DNA of 24,638 nt. Origin: Bacillota bacterium. GTDB lineage: Bacteria > Bacillota > Clostridia > Acetivibrionales > DSM-1351. Positions 7,308 to 15,911 of this stretch are shown piece by piece. Below the pieces are notes generated by a model. The model was not told the origin of the DNA. It did no database searches and saw only the letters and a list, made by a program, of their open reading frames with translations. The stretch covers positions 1 through 24,638 of the forward strand of contig JAEYNY010000164.1 in NCBI GenBank assembly GCA_023412275.1, read 5' to 3'. Every line of letters starts with the position of its first letter. Position 1 is the first letter of the stretch. The position numbers and the translations under genes were made by a program.

Positions 7308-8191
7308 CGGATTGCTTTTTTATGTTTGTAATCATCACTGCATTTTTTAAAAGATGAAAACACAAAACAAATCAAAATTGCAAAGACTATTGTTTTAAAT
7401 ACTATATTTACAACAATTAGGATAGTATTTATAGTCCCTGATACCACCTGTGTATTCGCTAATGTAAAGTTAGCAATTATGTATAGAATATCGAACAAAA
7501 CCAATGTAATATCAAAGGCTACAAATTTGGATAGTAAAGGCCAGAAGTTTCTGTCTGATATTTTTTTTGCCAACTTAAAATGATTTTTATCATGAATCAT
7601 AGCTGATGGATACCAAAATACTATATACTGTCTGAAAAAAGTATAGCTGAAAAACAGTACTACCACAGTTATGATTGAAAGAAAAATCCCTGCCAACGGA
7701 TTCATTGTTCCACTTATAGAATTATCCACTACAATTGCTGCAGGAATAATCGCTATCAAAGCATATATTATAAAAATAACAAATGCACATATAGTCCACA
7801 GATTCAGTGAAATCATTCTTAAAAAGTATTTTTTTACTCCCTGAACAAACTCACTTCCTGCTTTTTTCTCTTTTCCTTCAACTGCATTATAAAGGATGTT
7901 GAAACATCCTGAGAATATTAACCCAAGAATTAAAGACGCTGCAACAACTGCAATTACAAGTGCCAAAATAATTTTAACTGCTGTCTCAGGAACCGAAATC
8001 GTATTTATAACAAATTGAATTATATTTACATAGTCATCAAAGGGACTTCCTGTCTTAAACATTGTCAGTCCATAAAAAAGAGTCATAAAAAAATATTCAA
8101 AAACACAAACCACAGTACTGAGAATTACCGTAAGCAACAACACTGAGGGTCTCTTGGCAATCAAATGTACCGCTTTATTAACTATCCCCAT
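7304..8191 (-). CDS. Six-helix integral membrane protein, unknown
   Basis: 295 residues with about six long hydrophobic segments (near residues 18-40, 70-98, 125-155, 165-185, 220-240 and 255-280) and a basic C-terminal tail (KKCSDDYKHKKAIR). The segment FRQYIVFWYPSAMI, then FKLAKKISDRNFWPLL, resembles the fold of the DUF975/DUF4013-like multi-pass proteins, but I cannot name the family with certainty. No catalytic motif is visible. The ATG at 8191 has only a weak purine-rich site (GGGAAGAAG). It lies 75 bases downstream of tex on the same strand and might be transcribed from it; no strong terminator is seen between them. Confidence 0.8.
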   Translation of the reverse strand: MGIVNKAVHLIAKRPSVLLLTVILSTVVCVFEYFFMTLFYGLTMFKTGSPFDDYVNIIQFVINTISVPETAVKIILALVIAVVAASLILGLIFSGCFNILYNAVEGKEKKAGSEFVQGVKKYFLRMISLNLWTICAFVIFIIYALIAIIPAAIVVDNSISGTMNPLAGIFLSIITVVVLFFSYTFFRQYIVFWYPSAMIHDKNHFKLAKKISDRNFWPLLSKFVAFDITLVLFDILYIIANFTLANTQVVSGTINTILIVVNIVFKTIVFAILICFVFSSFKKCSDDYKHKKAIR

Positions 8192-8266
8192 ATCATTCTT
8201 CTTCCCATCATTTATTTATAAAAAACTTATTTTAATAATACCACAATAACCCATAAATAAATAGTT

Positions 8267-10423
8267 TTAGTTTATTTCTCTCATGGTCAGTGATATCCTC
8301 TTTCTTTCAACGTCCACCTCAAGAACCTTGACTTTTACTATATCCCCTACAGCTACTACATCCATGGGGTTTTTTACAAATTTGTCAGCCAACTGGGATA
8401 TATGGACAAGTCCGTCCTGATGAACTCCTATATCCACAAAAGCTCCGAAATCAGCCACGTTTCTTACAGTTCCCGTTAGTATCATTCCTGCTTTCAAGTC
8501 CTCCATGTTAAGTACATCAGAGTGAAGCATGGGTTTTGGAAGTTCGTCTCTGGGGTCTCTTCCCGGCTTTAGCAATTCATTTATTATATCTTTTAAGGTT
8601 GGTATCCCGATGCCCAACTTTTCTGCAACCTGTGACATTCCTGTCTGAGCAACCGTAGAGTCAAGTCCTGCCAGTTTTTTATCCTTTACATCTTCCAGAG
8701 AGTAACCCATATTTTCCAAAAGAAGCTTTGCTGCCTTATATGATTCCGGGTGAACAGATGTATTGTCCAGAATATTCTCACTATCAGGTATTCTTAAAAA
8801 CCCAGCGCACTGTTCAAAAGTTTTATTTCCCAACTTCTTTACTTTCTTTAATTCATTTCTTGCTTTAAATTTACCGTTTTCCTCTCTGTACTCAACAACA
8901 TTCTTTGCAATTGCAGTGCTTATGCCAGAAACATATGAGAGCAAAGGTGCAGAGGCGGTATTCAAATCAACACCTACATTGTTTACACAATCCTCTACTA
9001 CTCCACCAAGAGATTCATCCAACCTTTTTTGATTCATATCATGCTGGTATTGTCCTACTCCAATAGCTTTTGGGTCAATCTTTACCAACTCAGCCAAGGG
9101 ATCTTGAAGTCTTCTCGCTATTGATACGGCACTTCTTAAGGCAACATCAAAATCAGGAAATTCCTCAGCACCAAGTTTTGAAGCTGAATACACCGATGCA
9201 CCTGCCTCGCTAACCACCATGTAGTAAACCTTTCTGTCTATTTCCTTGAGCAGATCAGCAACAAATATCTCAGATTCCTTGGAAGCAGTACCATTTCCGA
9301 TTGAAATAATGTCAACCTTGTACTTTTCAATAAGTTGTTTCACTTTCTTTTTTGCCTCATCGATTTTATTCTGAGGAGGTGTGGGATAAATAACGGTAGT
9401 TTCCAGTACTTTACCGGTTTCATCCACTACGGCCAATTTACAACCTGTTCTGTATGCCGGGTCAAGCCCAAGTACAACCCTGTCTTTAACAGGCGGCTGC
9501 AACAGCAGGTTTCTTAGATTTTCAGAAAACACTTTTATAGCCTGATCCTCAGACAACTCTGTAAGCTGATTGCGTATATCTCGCTCCAAAGACGGAAAAA
9601 TCAGTCTCTTGTAAGAATCTTCTACAGCTGCTACCACATATTTAGCCATTTCAGGGTTTGTGTTTTTAATAGTGTTAGACTTTAAAAAATTCAGACACAA
9701 ATCCTCGTTAACATCAATTCGTACATTAAGAAAATCTTCTTTTTCTCCTCTGTTCAAGGCAAGTACACGGTGTCTTGCTATTTTGGCAACCGGTTCCTTG
9801 AAGTCATAGTACATTCTGTATACTGAGTCTTCCTCTTTTTTACCGGAAGACACTACAAGACCGTTATTAAATATTATTTCTCTTAAAGCTTTTCTGAATT
9901 CAGCATTATCAGAAATTTCTTCCGCTATTATATCCAATGCTCCTGCAATAGCTTCGTCGGCACTGTTTACTCCTTTTTCAGGGTCAATATACTTGGAAGC
10001 AATTTCATTCACAGGAGTTTTAGAGGGAAGCTGTGAATATATAATAGTAGCAAAGGGTTCAAGACCTTTTTCCCTGGCAACAGATGCCCGTGTTTTCCTT
10101 TTCACCTTGTAAGGCCTGTAAATATCTTCTATTTCCTGTAAAGTAACCGCTTTATCTAAGGATTTTACTATTTCTTCAGTAAGTTTACCCTGCTCATCTA
10201 TAAGCCTTCTTACATCCTCCCGACGCTCATCGAGATTTCTTAAATACACTAAGCGTTCGTATAGTTCCCTTAAAACCTGATCATTAAGTTCTCCGGTAAC
10301 TTCCTTTCTATAACGTGCTATAAATGGAATCGTATTTCCCTCATCTATGAGCTTAACGGTATTTTGTACTTGAAAAGGCTTTAAGTTGAATTCCCTGGTT
10401 AACTGTCCGACTACATCTGTCAT
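8267..10423 (-). CDS. tex: Tex-family RNA-binding transcription accessory protein
   Basis: 718 residues, full length for Tex (about 720-780). Domains in order: helical N-terminal Tex domain with FIARYRKEVTGELND (residues about 33-47); a YqgF/RNase H-like domain starting at VVLGLDPAYRTGCKLAVVD (about 316); helix-hairpin-helix repeats (YVSGISTAIAKNVVEYREENG near 495, then KKVKKLGNKTFEQCAGFLRI); and a C-terminal S1 domain (GTVRNVADFGAFVDIGVHQ near 645). Tex is a conserved cytoplasmic nucleic-acid-binding protein linked to transcription and RNA handling; the precise biochemical role is unsettled. GGAGG lies 9 bases before the ATG. It stands alone apart from possible read-through into the membrane protein gene. 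Confidence 0.97.
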   Translation of the reverse strand: MTDVVGQLTREFNLKPFQVQNTVKLIDEGNTIPFIARYRKEVTGELNDQVLRELYERLVYLRNLDERREDVRRLIDEQGKLTEEIVKSLDKAVTLQEIEDIYRPYKVKRKTRASVAREKGLEPFATIIYSQLPSKTPVNEIASKYIDPEKGVNSADEAIAGALDIIAEEISDNAEFRKALREIIFNNGLVVSSGKKEEDSVYRMYYDFKEPVAKIARHRVLALNRGEKEDFLNVRIDVNEDLCLNFLKSNTIKNTNPEMAKYVVAAVEDSYKRLIFPSLERDIRNQLTELSEDQAIKVFSENLRNLLLQPPVKDRVVLGLDPAYRTGCKLAVVDETGKVLETTVIYPTPPQNKIDEAKKKVKQLIEKYKVDIISIGNGTASKESEIFVADLLKEIDRKVYYMVVSEAGASVYSASKLGAEEFPDFDVALRSAVSIARRLQDPLAELVKIDPKAIGVGQYQHDMNQKRLDESLGGVVEDCVNNVGVDLNTASAPLLSYVSGISTAIAKNVVEYREENGKFKARNELKKVKKLGNKTFEQCAGFLRIPDSENILDNTSVHPESYKAAKLLLENMGYSLEDVKDKKLAGLDSTVAQTGMSQVAEKLGIGIPTLKDIINELLKPGRDPRDELPKPMLHSDVLNMEDLKAGMILTGTVRNVADFGAFVDIGVHQDGLVHISQLADKFVKNPMDVVAVGDIVKVKVLEVDVERKRISLTMREIN

Positions 10424-10528
10424 ATATACTGCCTCCGCTGTTATGCTAAATTTTAGGTAATTTTATCCTGTTTTAATAACAATTATAGATATTATATATT
10501 AAATTTTCCCGCAAGAAAAGGAAACATC

Positions 10529-10570
10529 CCTTAAACAAAATAAGAACCGACATTTAAGCCGATTCTTATT
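10529..10570 (-). terminator. Rho-independent terminator after the 42-residue gene
   Basis: Arms at 10539-10551 and 10558-10570 pair over 13 bp on the minus-strand RNA if two G-U pairs are allowed (on the plus strand the same positions would be mismatches), with a 6-base loop. It is followed on the minus strand by TTTTGTTTAA. This strand bias shows it serves the leftward transcript. Confidence 0.75.
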
Positions 10571-10586
10571 ATTGTAGTTACTTTGA

Positions 10587-10715
10587 TTACTTGTTTTCTT
10601 TATTGCAGTCACATGACTGCTGTCCTACGTCTCTATTATCCTTATTTTCTCCAAGCTGATCATTATCAAATTTAAGTTTTTCATTGTCACTGCTTTTTGG
10701 TTTACCTTTATCCAT
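10587..10715 (-). CDS. Tiny hydrophilic protein, unknown
   Basis: A 42-residue frame beginning MDKGKPKSSDNEKLKF and ending QQSCDCNKENK. It fills most of the 386-base gap between uvsE and tex. Support: ATG at 10715 with AAAGGGGTG 8 bases upstream, and a terminator starting 17 bases after the stop. The protein is almost entirely charged or polar, with no hydrophobic core, and has a CDC pair near the C-terminus; it would be disordered on its own. No function is suggested. It could instead be part of a leader or small RNA. Confidence 0.55.
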   Translation of the reverse strand: MDKGKPKSSDNEKLKFDNDQLGENKDNRDVGQQSCDCNKENK

Positions 10716-10809
10716 ATACAGCACCCCTTTTAAGTTATTTTTAAGCCATCAGCATTATTTTATACAAACTATATAAAAATTATAAACCAACTTTTTGCAG
10801 AATTGTTTG

Positions 10810-11772
10810 CTACATCTGAAACGTTGCTTTGTCCAATCTGTTAATGTCTGGATTCTCCAATAGCTCTGAAGAAAGCCTTTGCAATGCCCTGTCCTTCATT
10901 TTTGCTTCAAGCATTATATCAATATCTCTGTCTGTTTTTTTTGCAGTATGAAGAAAATCCATAAATTCAGATAAGTCAACATACTCGGCATGGCTTCTGA
11001 ACTCTTTTTCACTTTTGGGACTGGAATAATGGACTTTAGGCGGGTCTGGTTCCGCATTCCAGGTATTGAATATTCTGTCCAGCAAATCTCCTAATTTCTC
11101 TCCATAGTTAACACATCTGTGATGATGAACATCCAAAACCATGGGAATTTTTAATTCTTCACAAATTTCCAGAACATCCGTAGCCGTAAAGCATTTATCA
11201 TCATTTTCAAGGATTATTCTTTTTGATATTCTGTCGGGTAATTTCAAAAAATTTTCTTTAAATCTGTCAATGGATTTCTTTTTGTCCCCGTACAGTCCCC
11301 CTACATGTAAAACCAGCTTGTACCTGAAATCATTCAATCCCATAGCCTCGAAAAGCTTCACATGATAATCCAGATCACGAATTGACGATTCCAGAATTTC
11401 AGGCTTAATTGGGTTAAGTATTGTAAAATGGTCTGGATGTGCACTTATCCTGAAATTATTGGTTCGTATATATTCACCCAGACGTTCAAATTCATCATGA
11501 AAGTCAGATACATAATCCCAGTCCTTCAGATCACCGTGAGTAGCTAAAGGAATTAGTTTTGAAGTCAAACGGTACACTTTTATATTTAATGCAAGACTGT
11601 TTTTAAGAATCCTCAAGGTGTTGTTAATATTGCATTTTGCAACCCTATCCAATCTTGCACGTTTTCCGGCCTCATCCTTAATTTTATTGTATACGGCATA
11701 TGTTACTGTTCCCGACGGTGAACAATCTTCAAGGTCTAGTGTCATTGCTACAAATCCAAGTCTAAATATCAT
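10810..11772 (-). CDS. uvsE: UV DNA damage endonuclease UvsE
   Basis: 320 residues. UvsE/UVDE cuts DNA 5' of UV photoproducts and other lesions as the first step of alternative excision repair. It is a TIM barrel using divalent metals. Seen: the family start MIFRLGFVAMTLDLEDCSPS, RISAHPDHFTILNP (about 143-156), YKLVLHVGG, the conserved RIILENDDKCFT and MVLDVHHHRCVNYGE, with the His/Asp/Glu metal ligands expected there, and KVHYSSPK. ATG 11772 is preferred to 11784 because GGAG sits 6 bases upstream of it and within the longer start, and because homologues such as B. subtilis YwjD begin MIFRFGFV. It starts 17 bases after the DUF2238 gene stop, so both probably form one operon. Confidence 0.95.
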   Translation of the reverse strand: MIFRLGFVAMTLDLEDCSPSGTVTYAVYNKIKDEAGKRARLDRVAKCNINNTLRILKNSLALNIKVYRLTSKLIPLATHGDLKDWDYVSDFHDEFERLGEYIRTNNFRISAHPDHFTILNPIKPEILESSIRDLDYHVKLFEAMGLNDFRYKLVLHVGGLYGDKKKSIDRFKENFLKLPDRISKRIILENDDKCFTATDVLEICEELKIPMVLDVHHHRCVNYGEKLGDLLDRIFNTWNAEPDPPKVHYSSPKSEKEFRSHAEYVDLSEFMDFLHTAKKTDRDIDIMLEAKMKDRALQRLSSELLENPDINRLDKATFQM

Positions 11773-11789
11773 TTGTATCTCCATCTAAA

Positions 11790-12476
11790 CTAATTTTTTC
11801 GGCATTTTACCATATATATTTTATGATTCTTATTAATCCTTAATATTATGCAGGTACTCATTGAAATAAATGCTCCAAGAATAGCCAATACCATATCTTT
11901 CTGGCAGTCCCACAAATCTCCTTGAAAACCCAAAAAAACCTCTATACGTATGTCACTTAAAATCATTGTTGAAAACAGCTGAAAAATTTCATAGAATGCT
12001 GCTGCCGCCAGAATAATTACCACAGAAAGCATACACGCACCAATATACCTGATTCGCAACCTGTAATAAATACTTTCCAAAACCGGTATTGAAACAAGCA
12101 AGCCAAAAACAAAATTAACCACTCTGTCAAAATGATTTCTATGCATACCCAGAAGTCGGCTAATCCAAGCTCCAATTGGACAGGCAGCATAGGTATAATG
12201 AGCTCCTACCGCATGTAAAACTAATACCGTCAGAATACAAAAATAGGCAGTATTTGTAAGCCTGTTTTTTGTGTATAAAAATCCAAGCATTACTATTATG
12301 ATAAGAGGAATAATACTTTCATACCACCACTCAAAGGTATCAACAGGTTTTATTGATAAAATGATAAAAACCAAAAAGTAGGCTGACATCATTCCATGCA
12401 GAACATGATTTTTTCTAAAAGGAATCTGGGTTTTCCTTGTGTCAAGAAGTGAAAATTTTTTCATGAATTTAGACAT
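11790..12476 (-). CDS. DUF2238 (YjdF-like) membrane protein
   Basis: 228 residues with about six hydrophobic segments. The segments GMHRNHFDRVVNFVFG (about 109-124) and FLGFQGDLWDCQKDM (about 181-195) match the two conserved motifs of DUF2238, the family of E. coli YjdF (usually GTQGDxWDxQxDM), whose function is unknown. An acidic FYEIFQ helix lies between them, also usual. GGAG lies 7 bases before the ATG at 12476. It is followed 17 bases later by uvsE. The operon partnership may be accidental; no role in repair is known. Confidence 0.85.
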   Translation of the reverse strand: MSKFMKKFSLLDTRKTQIPFRKNHVLHGMMSAYFLVFIILSIKPVDTFEWWYESIIPLIIIVMLGFLYTKNRLTNTAYFCILTVLVLHAVGAHYTYAACPIGAWISRLLGMHRNHFDRVVNFVFGLLVSIPVLESIYYRLRIRYIGACMLSVVIILAAAAFYEIFQLFSTMILSDIRIEVFLGFQGDLWDCQKDMVLAILGAFISMSTCIILRINKNHKIYMVKCRKN

Positions 12477-12538
12477 ATTCTATCTCCAATTAAATTATAT
12501 TAGTTCAGTTTTCACCATCCTGGCTTTTCAGTCAAATT

Positions 12539-12578
12539 TTATGGTAAAATTATTAGGCAACTAAGGCTTTTACCATAA
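12539..12578. repeat. 11-bp inverted repeat in divergent promoter region
   Basis: TTATGGTAAAA (12539-12549) and TTTTACCATAA (12568-12578) are perfect inverted copies separated by 18 bases. The right arm contains the -35 of the gtrA-like promoter, so it may be an operator for the divergent genes. It has no T tract after it, and is not a normal terminator. Confidence 0.55.
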
Positions 12579-12597
12579 TATTATATATACTTATATA
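12569..12597 (+). promoter_or_regulatory. Promoter of the GtrA-like gene
   Basis: TTTACC (12569-12574) and TATATA (12592-12597) are 17 bases apart, about 36 bases before the ATG at 12633. TATAAT two bases further gives a 19-base spacer. The -35 lies inside the right arm of the 11-bp inverted repeat. Confidence 0.45.
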
Positions 12598-12632
12598 ATA
12601 CGCAAATATGTTTAAAAAGGGTGATGAATATA

Positions 12633-13046
12633 ATGAACTCTTTCGGAATTTTTAAGGATAAATTCGGCAATGTTATAGGACAAATGATAAAATATGGCCT
12701 TGTAGGCGTAATAAATACACTTATTACCATGATAGTACTTTTTGTTCTTCAGAATGCTTTTGGTGTTTCCTACAAGCTTGCAAACGGTGCAGGTTATATA
12801 TGCGGATTTATAAACAGTTTTATTTTAAATAAAACATGGACATTCAAAGGTAATCAGAAGTCCACATTAAGCCAGTTTATACGGTTTGCACTGGTATTTG
12901 CTGGATGCTATGCAGTACAGCTTGGGTTAGTTATTTTGCTTGTGGAAACAATTCACATTGAAAAAAATATTTCTCAGCTTATAGGAATGGTTTTTTATAC
13001 CCTTGTAAGCTTTCTGCTTAACAAGATGTTTACGTTTAAGGATTAA
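12633..13046 (+). CDS. GtrA-family membrane protein
   Basis: 137 residues with four hydrophobic helices. The first helix begins YGLVGVINTLITMIVLFVL, and NGAGYICGFINSFILNKTWTFKG is the central GtrA signature; the end KMFTFKD is also typical. GtrA-like proteins act with polyprenyl-linked sugars, probably in moving them across the membrane for surface or teichoic acid glycosylation. ATG 12633 follows GGGTGAT by 7 bases; the frame runs back to 12621 but GTG/ATG there overlap the ribosome site. It begins a plus-strand run of four genes that includes a sugar nucleotidyltransferase. Confidence 0.9.
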   Translation: MNSFGIFKDKFGNVIGQMIKYGLVGVINTLITMIVLFVLQNAFGVSYKLANGAGYICGFINSFILNKTWTFKGNQKSTLSQFIRFALVFAGCYAVQLGLVILLVETIHIEKNISQLIGMVFYTLVSFLLNKMFTFKD

Positions 13047-13065
13047 CAAAAAAATCCGGCTTAAT

Positions 13066-13107
13066 TCCTTGCAATGTTACAAATACTATTTGTAATTAAT
13101 TCAAGGA
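13066..13107 (+). promoter_or_regulatory. Hairpin covering the ribosome site of the 98-residue gene
   Basis: An inner 8-bp perfect stem (TTACAAAT at 13077-13084, ATTTGTAA at 13088-13095, loop ACT) is flanked by TCCTTG (13066-13071) and CAAGGA (13102-13107). The outer right arm contains most of the AAGGAGG ribosome site, so folding would hide it. No trailing T tract, so not a simple terminator. Confidence 0.5.
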
Positions 13108-13119
13108 GGCTGGTTGATT

Positions 13120-13416
13120 ATGCAGGAAGAACTTGTTTTTCTATATACCAATTTATCAGATGCAAAAAATGTACTGGGCAGTTTAAAGGATAACGGAATA
13201 CGAAAGGCATACCTGACCACTACCGAATTTGGACTTCATATAGGTATAAGCCAGAAACAGTTAATTAAAAAATTTCCCGGAGCTCTTCCTTCGACTGTTG
13301 TTAAAGTGGTAGTTGAAGTTGAACCCCATAATAAACAAAATGCAGTTTCGGTGCTTCAGGAAAGTTTTGGAGTTGAAGACATTAAAATATTAAAGGATTA
13401 TTACAATAAAAGATGA
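13120..13416 (+). CDS. Small cytoplasmic protein, unknown
   Basis: 98 residues, not recognised. No signal or membrane segment. The pattern of beta strands and helices (ELVFLYTNL, DAKNVLGSLKDNG, AYLTTTEFGLHIG, VVKVVVEVEP, AVSVLQESFG) suggests a compact alpha/beta domain, perhaps ferredoxin-like. ATG 13120 is preferred to TTG 13114 because AAGGAGG lies 10 bases upstream of the ATG and only 4 before the TTG. It sits between the GtrA-like gene and the nucleotidyltransferase fusion, 61 bases before the latter, and is probably co-transcribed with it. Its ribosome site lies in a predicted hairpin. Confidence 0.75.
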   Translation: MQEELVFLYTNLSDAKNVLGSLKDNGIRKAYLTTTEFGLHIGISQKQLIKKFPGALPSTVVKVVVEVEPHNKQNAVSVLQESFGVEDIKILKDYYNKR

Positions 13417-13477
13417 ATATTATATAATAGGAAAACTTAACCAGTAGCATCAAATACCAGGAATGCGGGGTGATAGT

Positions 13478-15910
13478 GTGAAAGCTATTATTATGGCAGG
13501 CGGCGAAGGTTCTAGGCTCCGACCCCTTACTTGTGATTTACCAAAACCGATGGTTCCTATAATGAACAAACCTGTATTGGAACATACTATTGGTTTATTA
13601 AAAAGTTATGGTATTACAGATATTGGTATAACTTTGTTGTACCATCCTCAAATAATCAAAGACTACTTTGGCAACGGGCATTCTCACGGAGTAAATATAT
13701 ATTACTTTCTTGAAGAATCTCCTTTAGGTACTGCAGGCGGTATAAAAAATGCCCGGGACTTTTTAGATGAGACCTTTATTGTAATAAGCGGTGACTCTCT
13801 TACTGATTTAGATATTGATAAGGCTCTGAAATATCACCAATCTAAAAAGTCCATTGCGACACTTATACTTGCAAAGGTTGATGTCCCTTTAGAATATGGA
13901 GTTGTCTTAACGGATGAAGACGGCTCTGTAAAAGGATTTGTCGAAAAGCCCAGCTGGGGCGAGATTTTCAGCGACATGGTTAACACTGGTATATACATAC
14001 TGGAGCCCGAAATTCTTAACTATATTGAATCGGGTAAGAATACGGATTTCAGCCGGGATGTATTTCCCACTCTCCTCTCCTCGTCCAAGAAAATATTTGG
14101 CTATGTCACCAATGACTACTGGTGCGACATAGGCGATACTCATTCTTATATCAACTCCCATTGCGATATTCTCAATGGAAAGCTAAAAATAGATATTGGC
14201 GACCAATTTAATGAGAACGTTTGGGTTGGCCCCGGTACGGTTATTGATAAAAGTGCCCGGATTATACCTCCGTGTGTTATAGGCTCTAACTGCAAAATTG
14301 GCAGTGGTTCAGTTATAGGAAGCCACACTGTCATTGGCAATAACACAATTGTCAAAAACGATGTATCCATTGTAAGAAGTATTTTATGGGACAATTGCTA
14401 TGTTGAGAATGGAGGCGAACTCCGAGGGGCAATACTGTGTAATCACGTTAACCTCAAAAATTATGTCTCAGTATTTGAAAATTCTGTTATTGGTGAAGGT
14501 TGTAAAATAAATGAAAGGTCAATAATAAAGCCAAATATAAGGCTTTGGCCGGAAAAAGTTGTAGAGCCTCTTGCCATAGTTGATAGAAACATGATTTGGG
14601 GGGCAAAGCATAATAGTAAGATTTTCGGTGAAAACGGAATATCAGGTATTATAAATGTAGATATTTCCCCTGAATACGCTACAAGACTTGGGGCAGCATA
14701 TGGTTCTCACCTTAAAACAGGTTCTAAAGTTGTAGTCAGCTCAACTAATTCAAACTCCGCCCGGATGTTCAAACATGCTTTTATTTCCGGAATACTTTCT
14801 GTAGGTATTGAAGTATTCAATATGAGCAGTCTTCTTACTCCTATATCAAGGTATGCCATAAGCTTTCTAAAAGCAGAAGGAGGAATCCATATAAAGACTG
14901 ATATGGATAATCCCAATTTAATAAGAGTGGATTTTATGGATTCAAGAGGAACTTCTATTAGTAAGTTCTCTGAGCGCAAAATAGAAAATTTCTTTTTCCG
15001 TGAAGACTTTAAAAGATGCTCCTCCCAGCAGATCAGCAGATTGAATAATATAACTGATTTCAGCAGCTGTTATGTTAGAAACCTCATCAAGAATACCAAT
15101 GTAAATGCTATAATACAACACAGTCCCAGGATATGTATATTTTCTAAATCCGAATTTGTTTGTTCTATTGTAGGCCCTATGCTCACAAACATGGGCTGCC
15201 AGACAATCTGCTATGAAAACTACTCTGATATATCCTCGGTAACTTCAGTATTAGTTGAAACTAATTGTGAATTTGGTGCTATAATTGACAGTAACGGTGA
15301 AAATCTCACTCTCATAAGCAGAGAAGGGATTGTTGTAAAAGATGATTTATTTGAGGCTTTTATTTCACTTATTATTTTTAAAAGATCACCGGGAACCACC
15401 TTTTATGTACCTATTACAAGTTCTGATGTAATAGAAAGGCTTGCTTCAAGATACCGTTGTGTTGTAAAAAGAACTAAAAATTGTCTACAGGCGGTTATGG
15501 ATGAGATTTTAAGTGAGAGAAGCAACTCAGCCGGTTCTGACCAGCTTGTACTTAATTTTGATGCTATAGCAGGTCTTGTTAAAATAATTGAATACATGTG
15601 TGCGTCGGGAATAACTTTAAACCAATTGCTTCTAGAAATTCCCAAAATATACATAGACAAAAAAAGCATTTACTGTCCTTGGGAGTTAAAAGGTACGGTA
15701 ATGCGAAGAATAATAAATGACAATAAAGACAAAAAAGCCGAACTTCTCGATGGAATTAAGCTGTACCTTGAAGACGGCTGGGTGCTTATAATACCTGATG
15801 CAGATACTCCGGCTTTTAAAATAATTTCTGAAGGAAGTTCTGCAATTACTGCCAAAGAACATTGTGTCAGATTTCACAATATTGTAGAAAGGATTATTAC
15901 AAACAGTTAA
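13478..15910 (+). CDS. Sugar-1-phosphate nucleotidyltransferase fused to degenerate phosphomannomutase domain
   Basis: 810 residues. Residues 1-235 are a nucleotidyltransferase with the signature IIMAGGEGSRLRPLT, LPKPMVPI, EESPLGTAGG and VISGDSL, so it probably makes an NDP-sugar (GDP-mannose or NDP-glucose). Residues about 245-365 are a left-handed beta helix of hexapeptide repeats (GTVIDKSARIIPPCVIGSNC). Residues about 375-800 align with phosphoglucomutase/phosphomannomutase, but the phosphoserine loop TASHNP reads TDMDNP (residues 474-479, Ser replaced by Met476) and no DGDGDR metal loop is visible near FGAIIDSNGENL. The second half is therefore probably not a mutase. GTG 13478 is chosen because GGGGTG lies 5 bases upstream and homologues begin MKAxIMAGG; ATG 13463 has no spaced site. 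RluA-family gene follows after one base. Confidence 0.9.
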   Translation: MKAIIMAGGEGSRLRPLTCDLPKPMVPIMNKPVLEHTIGLLKSYGITDIGITLLYHPQIIKDYFGNGHSHGVNIYYFLEESPLGTAGGIKNARDFLDETFIVISGDSLTDLDIDKALKYHQSKKSIATLILAKVDVPLEYGVVLTDEDGSVKGFVEKPSWGEIFSDMVNTGIYILEPEILNYIESGKNTDFSRDVFPTLLSSSKKIFGYVTNDYWCDIGDTHSYINSHCDILNGKLKIDIGDQFNENVWVGPGTVIDKSARIIPPCVIGSNCKIGSGSVIGSHTVIGNNTIVKNDVSIVRSILWDNCYVENGGELRGAILCNHVNLKNYVSVFENSVIGEGCKINERSIIKPNIRLWPEKVVEPLAIVDRNMIWGAKHNSKIFGENGISGIINVDISPEYATRLGAAYGSHLKTGSKVVVSSTNSNSARMFKHAFISGILSVGIEVFNMSSLLTPISRYAISFLKAEGGIHIKTDMDNPNLIRVDFMDSRGTSISKFSERKIENFFFREDFKRCSSQQISRLNNITDFSSCYVRNLIKNTNVNAIIQHSPRICIFSKSEFVCSIVGPMLTNMGCQTICYENYSDISSVTSVLVETNCEFGAIIDSNGENLTLISREGIVVKDDLFEAFISLIIFKRSPGTTFYVPITSSDVIERLASRYRCVVKRTKNCLQAVMDEILSERSNSAGSDQLVLNFDAIAGLVKIIEYMCASGITLNQLLLEIPKIYIDKKSIYCPWELKGTVMRRIINDNKDKKAELLDGIKLYLEDGWVLIIPDADTPAFKIISEGSSAITAKEHCVRFHNIVERIITNS

Positions 15911-15911
15911 T

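Noticed and set aside
7301..7310. Overlapping stop codons of convergent genes as a special signal
   Set aside because: A TTAA overlap of convergent stops is common in compact genomes; no hairpin is present.
14146..15855. Several minus-strand frames inside the 810-residue fusion gene
   Set aside because: They are antisense shadows without start signals.
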